The notes under the pieces were generated by a model that was given only the letters and a program-made list of their open reading frames with translations, was not told the origin of the DNA and searched no databases. Positions 55,301 through 63,923 of a stretch of 64,000 nucleotides of DNA are shown here, in pieces. Where the stretch lies: positions 496,001 through 560,000 of the forward strand of contig NZ_LBHV01000001.1 of the NCBI RefSeq assembly GCF_001005825.1, in the 5' to 3' direction. The position numbers and the translations under genes are program-made. How positions within the stretch are numbered: position 1 is the first letter of the stretch; each line of letters begins with the position of its first letter. Source of the stretch: Rhizobium sp. LC145 (GTDB taxonomy: Bacteria > Pseudomonadota > Alphaproteobacteria > Rhizobiales > Rhizobiaceae).

Positions 55301-55543
55301 CACCTCCTGGTCCATGGTCTGCGGCGATGCGCCGTCGTAATTGGTGCGCACCGTGATGACGGGCTGATCGACATCCGGCAGCTCGCGGACCTCAATGCCG
55401 AAGAGCGCGGCAAGTCCGGCGACCACGAGCAGCGTGTTGAGCACCGCCGCGAGAATCGGGCGGCGGACGAAGAGCGCAGTGAAGGTCTGGCTGGATTTCT
55501 CCTCGCCCGGGATCGGGCCGGTCGGGGGAACCTCTATCTTCAT
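52373..55543 (-). CDS. mexF: RND efflux transporter, inner membrane subunit (MexF/AcrB type)
   Basis: The 1056-aa proton-driven pump has twelve membrane segments and two large periplasmic loops. Visible landmarks are FVRRPILAAVLNTLLVVAGL at the start, the NYDGASPQTMDQEV loop, the proton-relay acidic pair in GLVVDDAIVVLENIVRR in TM4, and the second-half VLLVGVMAKNGILIVEFANQ. It expels drugs or solvents with the MexE-type adaptor encoded just upstream. The start overlaps the mexE stop as ATGA. No outer membrane channel gene is present in the window. Confidence 0.93.
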   Translation of the reverse strand: MKIEVPPTGPIPGEEKSSQTFTALFVRRPILAAVLNTLLVVAGLAALFGIEVRELPDVDQPVITVRTNYDGASPQTMDQEVTQVIEGAVARVSGLKAISSQSQFGSSRVTLEFSDSVDLSEAANDTRDAIGRITNQLPDDADDPRIVKADSDSEAIMRLAVTSSKLSMDDLTQLVDNEIVDRLAAVEGVADVELYGDQEKVFRVDVNQAALAGRGLTVGDVSNALESAALDVPAGSLKSTTQDIVVRATANLTTPHDFENVLISPNVRLRDVATVSLGPDDGTTVLRSNGVQGVGLGIIRQAQSNTLNISEGVKTAVAEMQSILPEGTRIAVTSNDAVFIEGALHEVEIALLLSATVVVVVIYLFLRDWRATLIPALTMPVALIGTLIAMYLVGFSINILTLLAIVLATGLVVDDAIVVLENIVRRRSEGMGPRAAAVLGTQEVFFAVIATTATLAAVFIPLSFLPGQIGGLFKEFGFVLAFAVALSSITALTLCPMLASRMLVKPIKEKHGPLHWFGQKFARLYASALHSCLNAPLVVIVVAVLFSVAAYNVFGLVKSEITPREDRSMVMMRATAPQGVSLDYTRDQLQRVEENLKPLVDSGEIQNIFSISGFGSNKNSGFMVLTLAPWDERDRTQDQIVADINAAAQRVPALRGFAMQSNSLRIRGAGNGLQMALVGHDYEKLTAAAQQLVREMEDTQLFDTPRLTNEPTQAQLSVTIDRERASDLGIDITGLSTALQSLLEGRSVVDVFVGGDALPVKLTSTTRPIDDPTDLENIFLKTGDGKIVPMSTIATLKENAVAPQLNREQQLASVSISAGLRDGVSLGQAVNEVTALAEPLLPPGSRLMPLAEAKTLGENSNAMLMTFGFAIAIIFLVLAAQFESVLSSIIIMSTVPLGLACAAIALVVTGSSLNVYSQIGLVLLVGVMAKNGILIVEFANQLRDHGASVREAIEKACSIRLRPVMMTMIATVIGGVPLVLAQGAGAEARIALGWVIVGGLGFATLVTLFITPVAYLLIARFATPHAHDEHRLHQELANAARARKLDEDERPLLAAE

Positions 55544-56727
55544 TGGCTCGCCACCTCCGCCGATGCCGGGGCTCCGAGAACGCGGACCGCGCCGCCTTCA
55601 CGCACGCGCTGCAGGCCTTCCACCACGACGGGATCGCCCTCCTTCAACGCGGCCTCCACGAGGACCGAATCCGGATTGCGCTGGATGATGCGCACGCGGG
55701 CCTTCACCGACTTGCCGTCCTGGACCTGCCAGACATAGGAGCCCTCGCCATCCCACTGGACGGCCAGCGGATCGACCGTGGGATAGGTCTCGCCGGGGAA
55801 GCGCATGGAGACACTGAAGGACATGCCGGCGCGCAGCTCGTCTTCGGCATTATCGACGCGGGCGCGGATGCGCATGGTGCGGCTCGCGGCATCGACACGG
55901 TTGTCGATCGACTCGACCGCGCCGGAGAAGACTTTGCCCGGACGGGCGATCGAGGTCGCCTCCACCGGCAGGCCGGCGGTAACGGCAGTCGCAAACCGTT
56001 CCGGGGCCCAGAAATCGACGAGGATGGCGGAACGGTCGTCGATCGTCACTATGTTGGTCTGGGTGGTGACGTTGTCGCCGATATTGACCGCGACGATGCC
56101 GGTAATGCCGTCGATCGGCGCGGTGATATCGCGGCGCTTCAGGTTGAGCTCGGCGGTGGCAAGGGCGAGCTTGGCCGACTGCTCGGCGATCTGCGCATCC
56201 AGGACGTCGAGGCGGGAGACCGACCGGAGATTTCTGTAGGAGGCGGATTTTTCCGTGGCGCTCTGCAGCGTCACCCGCGCCTTGTCGCGCTCGATGATCT
56301 GCTCGTCATCGTCGAGGCGGGCGAGAACCTGGCCCTTCTTAACCTTCTCGCCGGAGCGGACCATGATCTCCGAGATGGTTCCGATGGACTGCGGCATGAC
56401 GACGACCGACTGGATGGCCTCGCCGCTGCCGATCGCGGAGAAGCGGTCGTTGACGGTGCCGGTCGCAACGGGACGGATCGCCACCGTGGTCGCGCGGTTT
56501 CCACCGCCCTGCCCTGCACCTTGGGTCCCACCCTGACGCGGTGCGTCGGGCTCGTTCTCCGGCGAGGCAGCCTGACCGCCTTGTTCCGGACGGATAGCGG
56601 CAACCACCTGGCCCGGCACGCCGATCTTCGCCAAAATCCCCCCGGCGCTCGGCACCAGGAAAACCCAGAGACAGAGCGCTCCGGCAAGTATAGCCATGCC
56701 GAGTACAAGCTGTTTCCAAATCCGCAT
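55540..56727 (-). CDS. mexE: RND efflux periplasmic adaptor (MexE/AcrA type)
   Basis: The 395-aa membrane-fusion protein has an N-terminal signal anchor (QLVLGMAILAGALCLWVFLV), a lipoyl-like half (MVRSGEKVKKGQVLARLDDD), a coiled-coil hairpin (SRLDVLDAQIAEQSAKLALA), the second half (NLKRRDITAPIDGITGIVAV), and a C-terminal barrel. It links the pump to an outer membrane channel. It leads the mexEF pair; no regulator gene is adjacent. Confidence 0.92.
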   Translation of the reverse strand: MRIWKQLVLGMAILAGALCLWVFLVPSAGGILAKIGVPGQVVAAIRPEQGGQAASPENEPDAPRQGGTQGAGQGGGNRATTVAIRPVATGTVNDRFSAIGSGEAIQSVVVMPQSIGTISEIMVRSGEKVKKGQVLARLDDDEQIIERDKARVTLQSATEKSASYRNLRSVSRLDVLDAQIAEQSAKLALATAELNLKRRDITAPIDGITGIVAVNIGDNVTTQTNIVTIDDRSAILVDFWAPERFATAVTAGLPVEATSIARPGKVFSGAVESIDNRVDAASRTMRIRARVDNAEDELRAGMSFSVSMRFPGETYPTVDPLAVQWDGEGSYVWQVQDGKSVKARVRIIQRNPDSVLVEAALKEGDPVVVEGLQRVREGGAVRVLGAPASAEVASQ

Positions 56728-56977
56728 TCAGTTCTCCGGGTCGGGCGCGCGCAAAAGCCTTGATTTTCCGGCCAAGTATCCATTTTTGCGGGCGCGCAGG
56801 CAATGGCGGATCGACAACCTTACGGAAATGTAATTTACCCGTGAAAAGTCCAGGGTCGGACGACCTACGAGAGTCCGGAAGCAGTCTCTCCACAATTTAG
56901 CCGCTCCTTGTGGAGAGATTGGGAATAAAAGAGGAACATTTTCTAGCCTTTCAGGCTCGAATCACTACATTGGCCGC

Positions 56978-59464
56978 ATGACTAACAGTTTCGACGACAT
57001 CCCGTTCTTCGACGAGGAACCCGCGCCGCGCAAAAATCCCGAGCCGGCGGCCGGCGGCCTCGGCATCGCCGCCCGCGCCATGGCGGCCCGCGACCAGCGC
57101 CGCGCCGCGCCGGATTATCTCTCCGGTCTCAACCCGGAACAGCGCGAAGCGGTGGAGACGCTGGACGGGCCCGTATTGGTGCTCGCCGGCGCCGGTACTG
57201 GCAAGACGCGCGTGCTGACCACCCGCATCGCCCATATCCTCGCCACCGGCCGCGCCTTCCCTTCACAGATGCTGGCCGTCACCTTCACCAACAAGGCGGC
57301 GCGCGAGATGAAGGAGCGCATCGGCGTGCTCGTCGGCGGCGCGGTCGAAGGCATGCCCTGGCTCGGCACCTTCCACTCGATCGGCGTCAAGCTTTTGCGC
57401 CGGCATGCGGAGCTCGCGGGGCTTCGCTCCGATTTCACCATTCTCGACACGGACGACGTGATCCGGCTCATCAAGCAGCTCATCCAGGCCGAGGGGTTGG
57501 ACGACAAGCGCTGGCCCGCCCGTCAGTTCGCCGGCATGATCGACGGCTGGAAGAACAAGGGGCTCTTGCCGAAGGACATTCCGGAGGGAGACGCGCGGGC
57601 GTTTGCCAACGGCAAGGGACGCGAACTCTACGCCGCCTACCAGGCGCGGCTCAAAAGCCTCAATGCCTGTGATTTCGGCGATCTGCTGCTGCATCCGATC
57701 GCGATCTTCCGCCAGAACCCGGACGTGCTGAAGGACTATCACGACAGGTTCCGCTACATCCTGGTGGACGAATATCAGGACACCAACACGGCGCAGTACA
57801 TGTGGCTGAGGCTGCTCGCGCAACGGCCGAAGGGCGTGGCCCAAAACGTCTGCTGCGTCGGCGACGACGACCAGTCGATCTACGGCTGGCGCGGCGCGGA
57901 GGTGGACAACATCCTGCGCTTCGAGAAGGATTTTCCGGGCGCCAAGGTCATCAAGCTGGAGCGCAACTACCGCTCCACCGAGCACATTCTCGGCGCGGCC
58001 GGCCATCTGATCGCCCATAACGAGGGCCGGCTCGGCAAGACGCTCTTCACCGACCGGGTCGATCCGGACGACGAGAAGGTGATCGTGCACGCCGCCTGGG
58101 ACTCGGAAGAAGAGGCCCGCGCCGTCGGCGAGGAGATCGAGCGGCTGCAGCGGGGCGACGGCAATGGCAATAGCGGCGGCAAGAAGCACGCCCTGAACGA
58201 CATGGCGATCCTGGTGCGCGCCTCGTTCCAGATGCGCGAATTCGAAGACCGATTCGTGACGCTCGGCCTCAACTACCGCGTCATCGGCGGTCCGCGCTTC
58301 TACGAGCGGCTCGAAATCCGCGACGCCATGGCCTATTTCCGCCTGACCTGCCAGCCGGCCGACGACCTCGCCTTCGAGCGGATCGTCAATACGCCGAAGC
58401 GTGGGCTGGGCGATACCACGGTGCGCTATCTGCACGACTATGCCCGTGCCCGCGACATCCCGATGCTGGCAGCGGCTTCCGAAATCATAGAGACGGACGA
58501 GCTGAAGCCGAAGGCGCGCAAGGCCCTGTTCGACCTCGTGCAAAACTTCAGGAACTGGCAGCAAAAGCTTGAAGCAGTTACTCATCTAGAGCTTGCCGAG
58601 CAGATCCTCGAAGAGTCCGGCTATACCGACATGTGGAAGAACGACAAATCGGCGGAAGCACCGGGACGGCTCGAAAACCTGAAAGAACTCATCCGTTCCA
58701 TGGAGGCTTTCGAGAGCATGCGCGGCTTCCTCGAACACGTCTCGCTGGTGATGGAGGCGGAGCAGAACGAGGACATGGATGCGGTCTCGATCATGACGCT
58801 GCATTCGGCCAAGGGGCTGGAATTCGACACGGTCTTCCTGCCCGGCTGGGAAGAAGGCCTCTTTCCGCACCAGCGGGCGCTGGACGAAGGCGGGCGTTCG
58901 GGGCTCGAAGAGGAGCGGCGGCTGGCCTATGTGGGCATCACCCGCGCCAAGCACCGCTGCCATATCTGGTTCGTCTCGAACCGCCGCATCCACGGGCTCT
59001 GGCAATCCACCATGCCCTCACGGTTCCTCGACGAGCTGCCGCCCTCCCATGTGGAGGTCGCCGCCTCCGACAACAGTTACGGCGGTTATGGTGGGCGCGG
59101 CGGCTATGGCCAATCGCGTTTCGACAAGGCGGAACCGTTCGCCAACAGCTATTCGACGCCCGGCTGGCGGCGCGCTCAAGCGAACCGCACGGATGCCACC
59201 CGCGACAATTGGGGCACCCGCTCTGGCCATGCGGTGGAGCGGATCGGCTATGGCGAGAGCGGCCCGCGCGGGCGCACGATCGAAGGCGAGCTCGTGGCGA
59301 AATCCGTGGCCGACACGCCGTCCAAATTCTCCATCGGCGACCGGGTGTTCCACATCAAGTTCGGCAACGGCAATATCTCGGCCATCGAGGGCAACAAGCT
59401 CACCATCGATTTCGACAAGGCCGGCCAGAAGCGGGTGCTGGACGGGTTTGTGGAGAGGGTCTGA
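56978..59464 (+). CDS. uvrD: ATP-dependent DNA helicase UvrD/PcrA
   Basis: The 828-aa SF1A helicase has all motifs: LNPEQREAVETLDGPVLVLA with Walker A GAGTGKTR near residue 72, TFTNKAAREMKER, DEYQDTN, GDDDQSIYGWRGA, RNYRST, SIMTLHSAKGLEFDTVFLPG, and RLAYVGITRAKHRC. A Gly/Tyr-rich linker (GGYGGRGGYG) leads to the C-terminal Tudor-like domain with DRVFHIKFGNGNISAIEGNK that contacts RNA polymerase. It unwinds DNA in nucleotide-excision and mismatch repair. Confidence 0.95.
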   Translation: MTNSFDDIPFFDEEPAPRKNPEPAAGGLGIAARAMAARDQRRAAPDYLSGLNPEQREAVETLDGPVLVLAGAGTGKTRVLTTRIAHILATGRAFPSQMLAVTFTNKAAREMKERIGVLVGGAVEGMPWLGTFHSIGVKLLRRHAELAGLRSDFTILDTDDVIRLIKQLIQAEGLDDKRWPARQFAGMIDGWKNKGLLPKDIPEGDARAFANGKGRELYAAYQARLKSLNACDFGDLLLHPIAIFRQNPDVLKDYHDRFRYILVDEYQDTNTAQYMWLRLLAQRPKGVAQNVCCVGDDDQSIYGWRGAEVDNILRFEKDFPGAKVIKLERNYRSTEHILGAAGHLIAHNEGRLGKTLFTDRVDPDDEKVIVHAAWDSEEEARAVGEEIERLQRGDGNGNSGGKKHALNDMAILVRASFQMREFEDRFVTLGLNYRVIGGPRFYERLEIRDAMAYFRLTCQPADDLAFERIVNTPKRGLGDTTVRYLHDYARARDIPMLAAASEIIETDELKPKARKALFDLVQNFRNWQQKLEAVTHLELAEQILEESGYTDMWKNDKSAEAPGRLENLKELIRSMEAFESMRGFLEHVSLVMEAEQNEDMDAVSIMTLHSAKGLEFDTVFLPGWEEGLFPHQRALDEGGRSGLEEERRLAYVGITRAKHRCHIWFVSNRRIHGLWQSTMPSRFLDELPPSHVEVAASDNSYGGYGGRGGYGQSRFDKAEPFANSYSTPGWRRAQANRTDATRDNWGTRSGHAVERIGYGESGPRGRTIEGELVAKSVADTPSKFSIGDRVFHIKFGNGNISAIEGNKLTIDFDKAGQKRVLDGFVERV

Positions 59465-59479
59465 TAGGCTGTTTCCACA

Positions 59480-60112
59480 TCATTCCGGTGCGGCGGGTGC
59501 CGCAATCCGCCTGTCGAGCCAGACCATTGTCGCCCCGACGACCAGAAAACCGATCGCTATCATCACCGCGTTGAGAAGAACCTGCGTCCATCCGAGAGCG
59601 CCGACATCGAGGAAGGGATAGGCATAGGAGCCTTGCGCCCGGCCGCGGATGGTGCCGTAGGCGAAATAGAGAAGCGGATAGAGCATCCACTGGAACGGCG
59701 CACGGAAGGTGAGCGCGTTCCTGGGAACGAAGAGCAGCCAGAACAGCGGAACGAGGACCGGATTGAGCCGGTGCAGCAGGAAATCCGCGAGGAGGCGCGC
59801 GCCTTGAAGCTCCCGCAGCCCTTGCAGCAGAAGAGCGAAGACGACCCCGACCAGCATGATGCTGAGCGCCAAACCGCCGACCCGCCAGCTATCTTTCGGG
59901 CGAAGTCCCGCGATGGCGATGTGGCTGAAGACGATGGCGACCAGGAAATTCGTGATGATCGTGAAATAGCCGAAGATCGCCCAGAGCGCACCGGCCAGAC
60001 TTGCCCCATTCACTATCACCGTGCGCAACTCGATCAGGAGGCCGAGCCAGGCGGAAATCGCGATTGCCGCGGCAGCCATTCGCGACAGGGCGGATGCGCG
60101 TTCCGTGAGCAT
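59480..60112 (-). CDS. Pr6Pr family membrane protein
   Basis: The 210-aa protein has six hydrophobic segments (for example MAAAAIAISAWLGLLIELRT, WAIFGYFTIITNFLVAIVFS and LGWTQVLLNAVMIAIGFLVV) and the FFT-like YFTIITN and LYFAYG motifs of the Pr6Pr/FAR-17a-like group. Function is unknown. It converges on uvrD with 15 bases between the stops. Confidence 0.85.
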   Translation of the reverse strand: MLTERASALSRMAAAAIAISAWLGLLIELRTVIVNGASLAGALWAIFGYFTIITNFLVAIVFSHIAIAGLRPKDSWRVGGLALSIMLVGVVFALLLQGLRELQGARLLADFLLHRLNPVLVPLFWLLFVPRNALTFRAPFQWMLYPLLYFAYGTIRGRAQGSYAYPFLDVGALGWTQVLLNAVMIAIGFLVVGATMVWLDRRIAAPAAPE

Positions 60113-60188
60113 TCAGTTCTCCCGCAGTTGAGAGGAGATTCCTCTGCAACCTTCTACACGATCGGCCGGAACATTTCATCTCCTGGAA

Positions 60189-61049
60189 TCAGCCTGGCGA
60201 GACAAGCCCTCTCACATAGTCCCGTAGCGTCATCCTTCCCCGCCTCACCCCGTTCGCAGGCCGCATCGGCGCGTCCAGCGTCAGCCCCGTCATGCCCGCA
60301 TAGGATTTCACGGCCGCATCGGAAAAGCCGAGCGCGCGATAAGCCCGCTCCCATTCTTCGCGCGGCGTGGTGACGGTCCTGACCGGCCTTCCCAGAACTT
60401 CGGCAAAAGCCGCAGCGACATCGGCCGGGCAGTAATGCTCGGGCCCCTCCACATGCAGCAGCCGAGCCTGCTCGGCCGGCTCCATCATCAGATCGGCCGC
60501 CGCCTCACCCAAATCCTGCGGAGCCACCATCGGCAAGCGATGATCCTCCGGGAAGAAGGTATTCAGCACGCCCTCTGCCCGCGCCGCTTCCAGCGCGAAA
60601 TCCCAATTGCTCATATAGTAGGCCGCGCGAAGGATGCTTGCCGGGATCGGTTGCCGCTTCAGCCCCTCCTCCAGCCCGTAAAGCGTGCCGAGATCACCGA
60701 TCCCTTCGCCCTTCTGGGCGCCATAGGTGGAGTGGCCGACGACCTTTTCCAGCCCTGAGCCCTCGATTGCCGCGAGGATCGAGGCGATCGTCGCCTTCTC
60801 CTCGGCGTCCGTATCGCTCGATGGCGGCGCGGGCGGATTGAGCGCATAAAGGCGCCCGCCCTTTCGAAGGATTTTTCGGAGCGCTTCGGTGTCATGGACA
60901 TCCGCGGCCGCGATTTCCGCGCCCTTGCGGCGCAGCCGATCCGCCTTTTCGGGATGCCGCGCAACGATCGTCACCGGCTCGCCGCGCGAAAGAAGCGTCT
61001 CGGCCGCCACAGATCCCACATGGCCGGTTCCACCAAGAATGATGTGCAT
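60189..61049 (-). CDS. NmrA/SDR-a family NAD(P)-binding protein
   Basis: The 286-aa atypical short-chain dehydrogenase starts MHIILGGTGHVGSVAAETLL with the GxxGxxG NAD(P) motif, has VVGHSTYGAQKGEG in the active-site position and ILRAAYYMSNWDFAL in place of the usual YxxxK region, as in NmrA-like sensors and quinone reductases. The exact role is unknown. It is divergent from the M20 amidohydrolase gene, 130 bases away. Confidence 0.85.
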   Translation of the reverse strand: MHIILGGTGHVGSVAAETLLSRGEPVTIVARHPEKADRLRRKGAEIAAADVHDTEALRKILRKGGRLYALNPPAPPSSDTDAEEKATIASILAAIEGSGLEKVVGHSTYGAQKGEGIGDLGTLYGLEEGLKRQPIPASILRAAYYMSNWDFALEAARAEGVLNTFFPEDHRLPMVAPQDLGEAAADLMMEPAEQARLLHVEGPEHYCPADVAAAFAEVLGRPVRTVTTPREEWERAYRALGFSDAAVKSYAGMTGLTLDAPMRPANGVRRGRMTLRDYVRGLVSPG

Positions 61050-61179
61050 CGGGTCCTCCTCCTGGGTTCAAGAAGGAATTCTCCACAGCCGCCAGGGTTC
61101 CCTGCGCGCAGGGATCGGCATTGCGCCTGCCTTCGTGGACGGATACCTCTTCCTGCACGCAAAAATACGGAGGACGCCG

Positions 61180-62325
61180 ATGCAGCTCACCAATCAGGAC
61201 GTGATCGAACTGACCGCATGGCGGCGGAAGCTGCACACCATGCCGGAGGTTTCGGGGCAAGAGGTGGCGACCGCCGCCGAGGTCATGTCCTTTCTTGGCG
61301 AGACGCGGCCGGACCGCGTGGTCTCCGGTCTCGGCGGCACGGGCGTGGCGGTGATCTACGACAGCGGAAAGCCGGGGCCGACGGTGATGTTCCGCGCCGA
61401 GCTCGACGCGCTGCCGATCGAGGAATTGGGCCAGCCGGAACATCGTTCGCGCATTCCCGGCAAGGGTCACATGTGCGGGCATGACGGGCATATGGCGACG
61501 CTCGCGGCACTCGGCCGGGCCTTCGGCCGGAAACGGCCGGAGCGCGGGCGGGCGATCCTGCTCTTCCAGCCGGCCGAGGAAACCGGCGCGGGCGCGGCGG
61601 CGGTGATCGCCGACGAGAAATTTGCCGAACTGCGGCCCGATTACGCTTTCTCCCTGCACAATATGCCGGGCCTGCCGTTTGGCCATGCCTGGCTGAAGGA
61701 GGGCACGGCCAATTGCGCCTCGCGGGGCCTGAAGATCGTGCTCGAAGGCAGGACGGCGCATGCCTCCATGCCCGAAACCGGCATTTCTCCCGCGCCTGCC
61801 GTCGCAAGCCTGATGCCGGCGCTCACGGGCTTGAGCAGAGGCACGGTCGCCGCCGGCGATCTCGTGCTTGCGACCGTGACGCATGCCTCGATCGGCGAAC
61901 CGGCCTTCGGGATTGCGCCGGGACGGGCCGAGCTATGGGTGACGCTACGCACCATGACGGACGGACAGATGGAGGCGCTCGTCGCGGCGGCGGAGACGTT
62001 GGCCAGCGACGCAGCCGCGGCCGGCGGGCTCCAGTGCCAGATGGAATATCACGACATCTTCGGCCATTGCGAAAACGACGCGGAGGCCACGAGGCTGCTG
62101 CGCGCCGCAATGGATGCGGAAAAGGTGAGCCACGAGGACGGCGAAGCGCTGCGGGCGTCGGAGGATTTCGGCCGTTTCGGCGCGGTCTCCAGATCGGCCA
62201 TGTTCTTCCTCGGCGCGGGCGAGAACATGCCGGCGGTGCACAATCCCAATTACGATTTTCCGGACGAGCTGATCCCGATCGGCGCGAGCGTGTTCATGCG
62301 CGTAGGCCGGGATATTCTCGGCTGA
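61180..62325 (+). CDS. M20 family amidohydrolase
   Basis: The 381-aa metallohydrolase has the M20D pattern: FRAELDALPIEELGQPEHRS, GKGHMCGHDGHMATLAAL (metal-binding Cys/His set), LFQPAEETGAGAAAV (catalytic Glu pair) and VHNPNYDFPDELIPIGASVF near the end (last His). Such enzymes remove acyl or amide groups from amino acids, indole conjugates or peptides. CGGAGG precedes the ATG at 61180. It stands 9 bases before the end of the convergent Tlde1-like gene. Confidence 0.92.
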   Translation: MQLTNQDVIELTAWRRKLHTMPEVSGQEVATAAEVMSFLGETRPDRVVSGLGGTGVAVIYDSGKPGPTVMFRAELDALPIEELGQPEHRSRIPGKGHMCGHDGHMATLAALGRAFGRKRPERGRAILLFQPAEETGAGAAAVIADEKFAELRPDYAFSLHNMPGLPFGHAWLKEGTANCASRGLKIVLEGRTAHASMPETGISPAPAVASLMPALTGLSRGTVAAGDLVLATVTHASIGEPAFGIAPGRAELWVTLRTMTDGQMEALVAAAETLASDAAAAGGLQCQMEYHDIFGHCENDAEATRLLRAAMDAEKVSHEDGEALRASEDFGRFGAVSRSAMFFLGAGENMPAVHNPNYDFPDELIPIGASVFMRVGRDILG

Positions 62326-62334
62326 CCCAATACG

Positions 62335-63660
62335 TTACGTGTCGCGGCCGCCGAAGAGGTTGACCAGCAGGTTGTTGCTCCTGCCGGGGCGGCGGCCGTC
62401 ATGTTCGGGCACGATGACCATATGGGTGACCTCGCCGCGGCGGAAGGCGGCCAGGAACTTGTCGTAGTTCTTGAACGCGACGCAGCCGTGCGAATCGCCG
62501 GGATTGGAGCGCAGGAGATAGGTGTGCGCCAGGAGGCCGGTGCGGCCCTGCGGATGCTTGCCGTCGACGGAGGTCAGGCGGATGGCGGCGACGCCATGAA
62601 AGGGCTTTTCGCGCATCGACAGTCTGTAGGTGCCGGGAGGCGTTGGGCCGTTCATCTTCACATGCGTGTATTTCGGGTTGTCGCGCATCTTGCCGATGCC
62701 GGAATGGGCCTCGAGCTTCGTGCCGTTCGGCATGTGCACGACGCCGTTGGTGATGTCGTAGATGGCGACCTTGCTGCCGATTCCCGGCCATTTGGGTGCT
62801 GGAGCCGCGGGCTCTTCGCGCATCGGATTGTTCGGCTTTGCGAAGGCAAGCGCGGTCGGCTCGTCGTCCTTGTCCTTCTCCACCTTGCGGGGCTTCTGCG
62901 GCGCGACCTGGTCGATCGCGGCCAGCGCGTTGGCGGTCGCAGGCTTCGGAGCGGCTGCCGGACGCGTGTCGGGCAGCGGGCCGGCCATCGGCAGACCGCT
63001 GGCGTCAGCAGGAGCGGGAGCGGGAGCGGGAGCGGGTTCCTCTACGATCGCGGGCGCTTCCTCAAGGGCTGCCATTTCGACTGGCGGCATGTTCTCGAGT
63101 TCCGCGACGCTCACCGGCGGCGCGGCTTCCTGAACCAGATCCGGCGCCGATGCACCACGCGGCGCGACTACGACGAGGCTTGCCATGGCGGGAGCGAGCG
63201 CCGCCTTGATGGTCTTTGCTTCGGGCCGGCTCGCCGCAAGCTCGGCGAATTTCTCCTCATGGGCGGCGCGCGCGAAAGCCACTTCCAGGTTCTGCCTGAC
63301 GACGGCGGTCTCCGGGCGGCGCGCATTCAGGGCTGCAAGTTCGGCCCCTTCAAGACGGGCTGCCTTGGGTGCGGCGGCGAAGCGGTTTTCCAGCCGTGAG
63401 AACTTGGAAACTTCGAGATGCCGATCCGAGGCCACGGGTGGAGCTGCGAGCGGCCGCACCAGAGCGGTTTCGAAGCCGACGCTGGAAGCGCCCCTGACCG
63501 ACATGGCGAGCGTCACGACGCTTGCCGTCATCAGCGTCGCGACGACGAGGCCGGTCCCGATGACCATGTTCGTCAGAAGCGAGCGGCGGGGGTTCCTGCG
63601 GCGCGGACCCGTTACCTGCATATGTCCGCTGTTCTTGGAAACCTGGATCGAACGCACCAT
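62335..63660 (-). CDS. Tlde1-like (DUF2778) domain protein with transmembrane anchor
   Basis: The 441-aa protein has a short basic N-terminus, one membrane span (NMVIGTGLVVATLMTASVVT), a long Ala/Pro/Glu-rich linker with an (AP)n run, and a C-terminal DUF2778 domain with LLAHTYLLRSNPGDSHGCVA, the His and Cys of the Tlde1/L,D-transpeptidase-like active site. Tlde1 proteins cleave or exchange peptidoglycan peptides. A membrane-anchored form is expected to act in the periplasm on its own cell wall rather than as a secreted effector. The ATG at 63660 is used. Confidence 0.85.
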   Translation of the reverse strand: MVRSIQVSKNSGHMQVTGPRRRNPRRSLLTNMVIGTGLVVATLMTASVVTLAMSVRGASSVGFETALVRPLAAPPVASDRHLEVSKFSRLENRFAAAPKAARLEGAELAALNARRPETAVVRQNLEVAFARAAHEEKFAELAASRPEAKTIKAALAPAMASLVVVAPRGASAPDLVQEAAPPVSVAELENMPPVEMAALEEAPAIVEEPAPAPAPAPADASGLPMAGPLPDTRPAAAPKPATANALAAIDQVAPQKPRKVEKDKDDEPTALAFAKPNNPMREEPAAPAPKWPGIGSKVAIYDITNGVVHMPNGTKLEAHSGIGKMRDNPKYTHVKMNGPTPPGTYRLSMREKPFHGVAAIRLTSVDGKHPQGRTGLLAHTYLLRSNPGDSHGCVAFKNYDKFLAAFRRGEVTHMVIVPEHDGRRPGRSNNLLVNLFGGRDT

Positions 63661-63923
63661 CACCCGTTACCCGTACCGTCACTCACACCGATGCCCGCCG
63701 CTTTTCTCGCGGCCCCCGCGAACGGCGGGGAAACGGGCGAATACGCATGAGAATGAACGAGTATGGTAACCAATGTGTTTACACCGCCCCGATGTGATAC
63801 GCCGCCCTGTCAATATTTTCGGAATCGCGAATACAGCCGCAAATTGCCCAAAATTTAGCGAAAATGCGGCGGGGAGGTGTCAGCGGAGCATTCGGAGCGG
63901 CTGATGAGGCCGGGGCAGACGGC
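63661..63923. other. Intergenic region between the Tlde1-like gene and the right-edge gene
   Basis: These 263 bases hold no convincing ORF, hairpin terminator or repeat. The promoter of the Tlde1-like gene is expected here. An AT-richer patch (63765-63870) is the only contrast. Confidence 0.5.
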
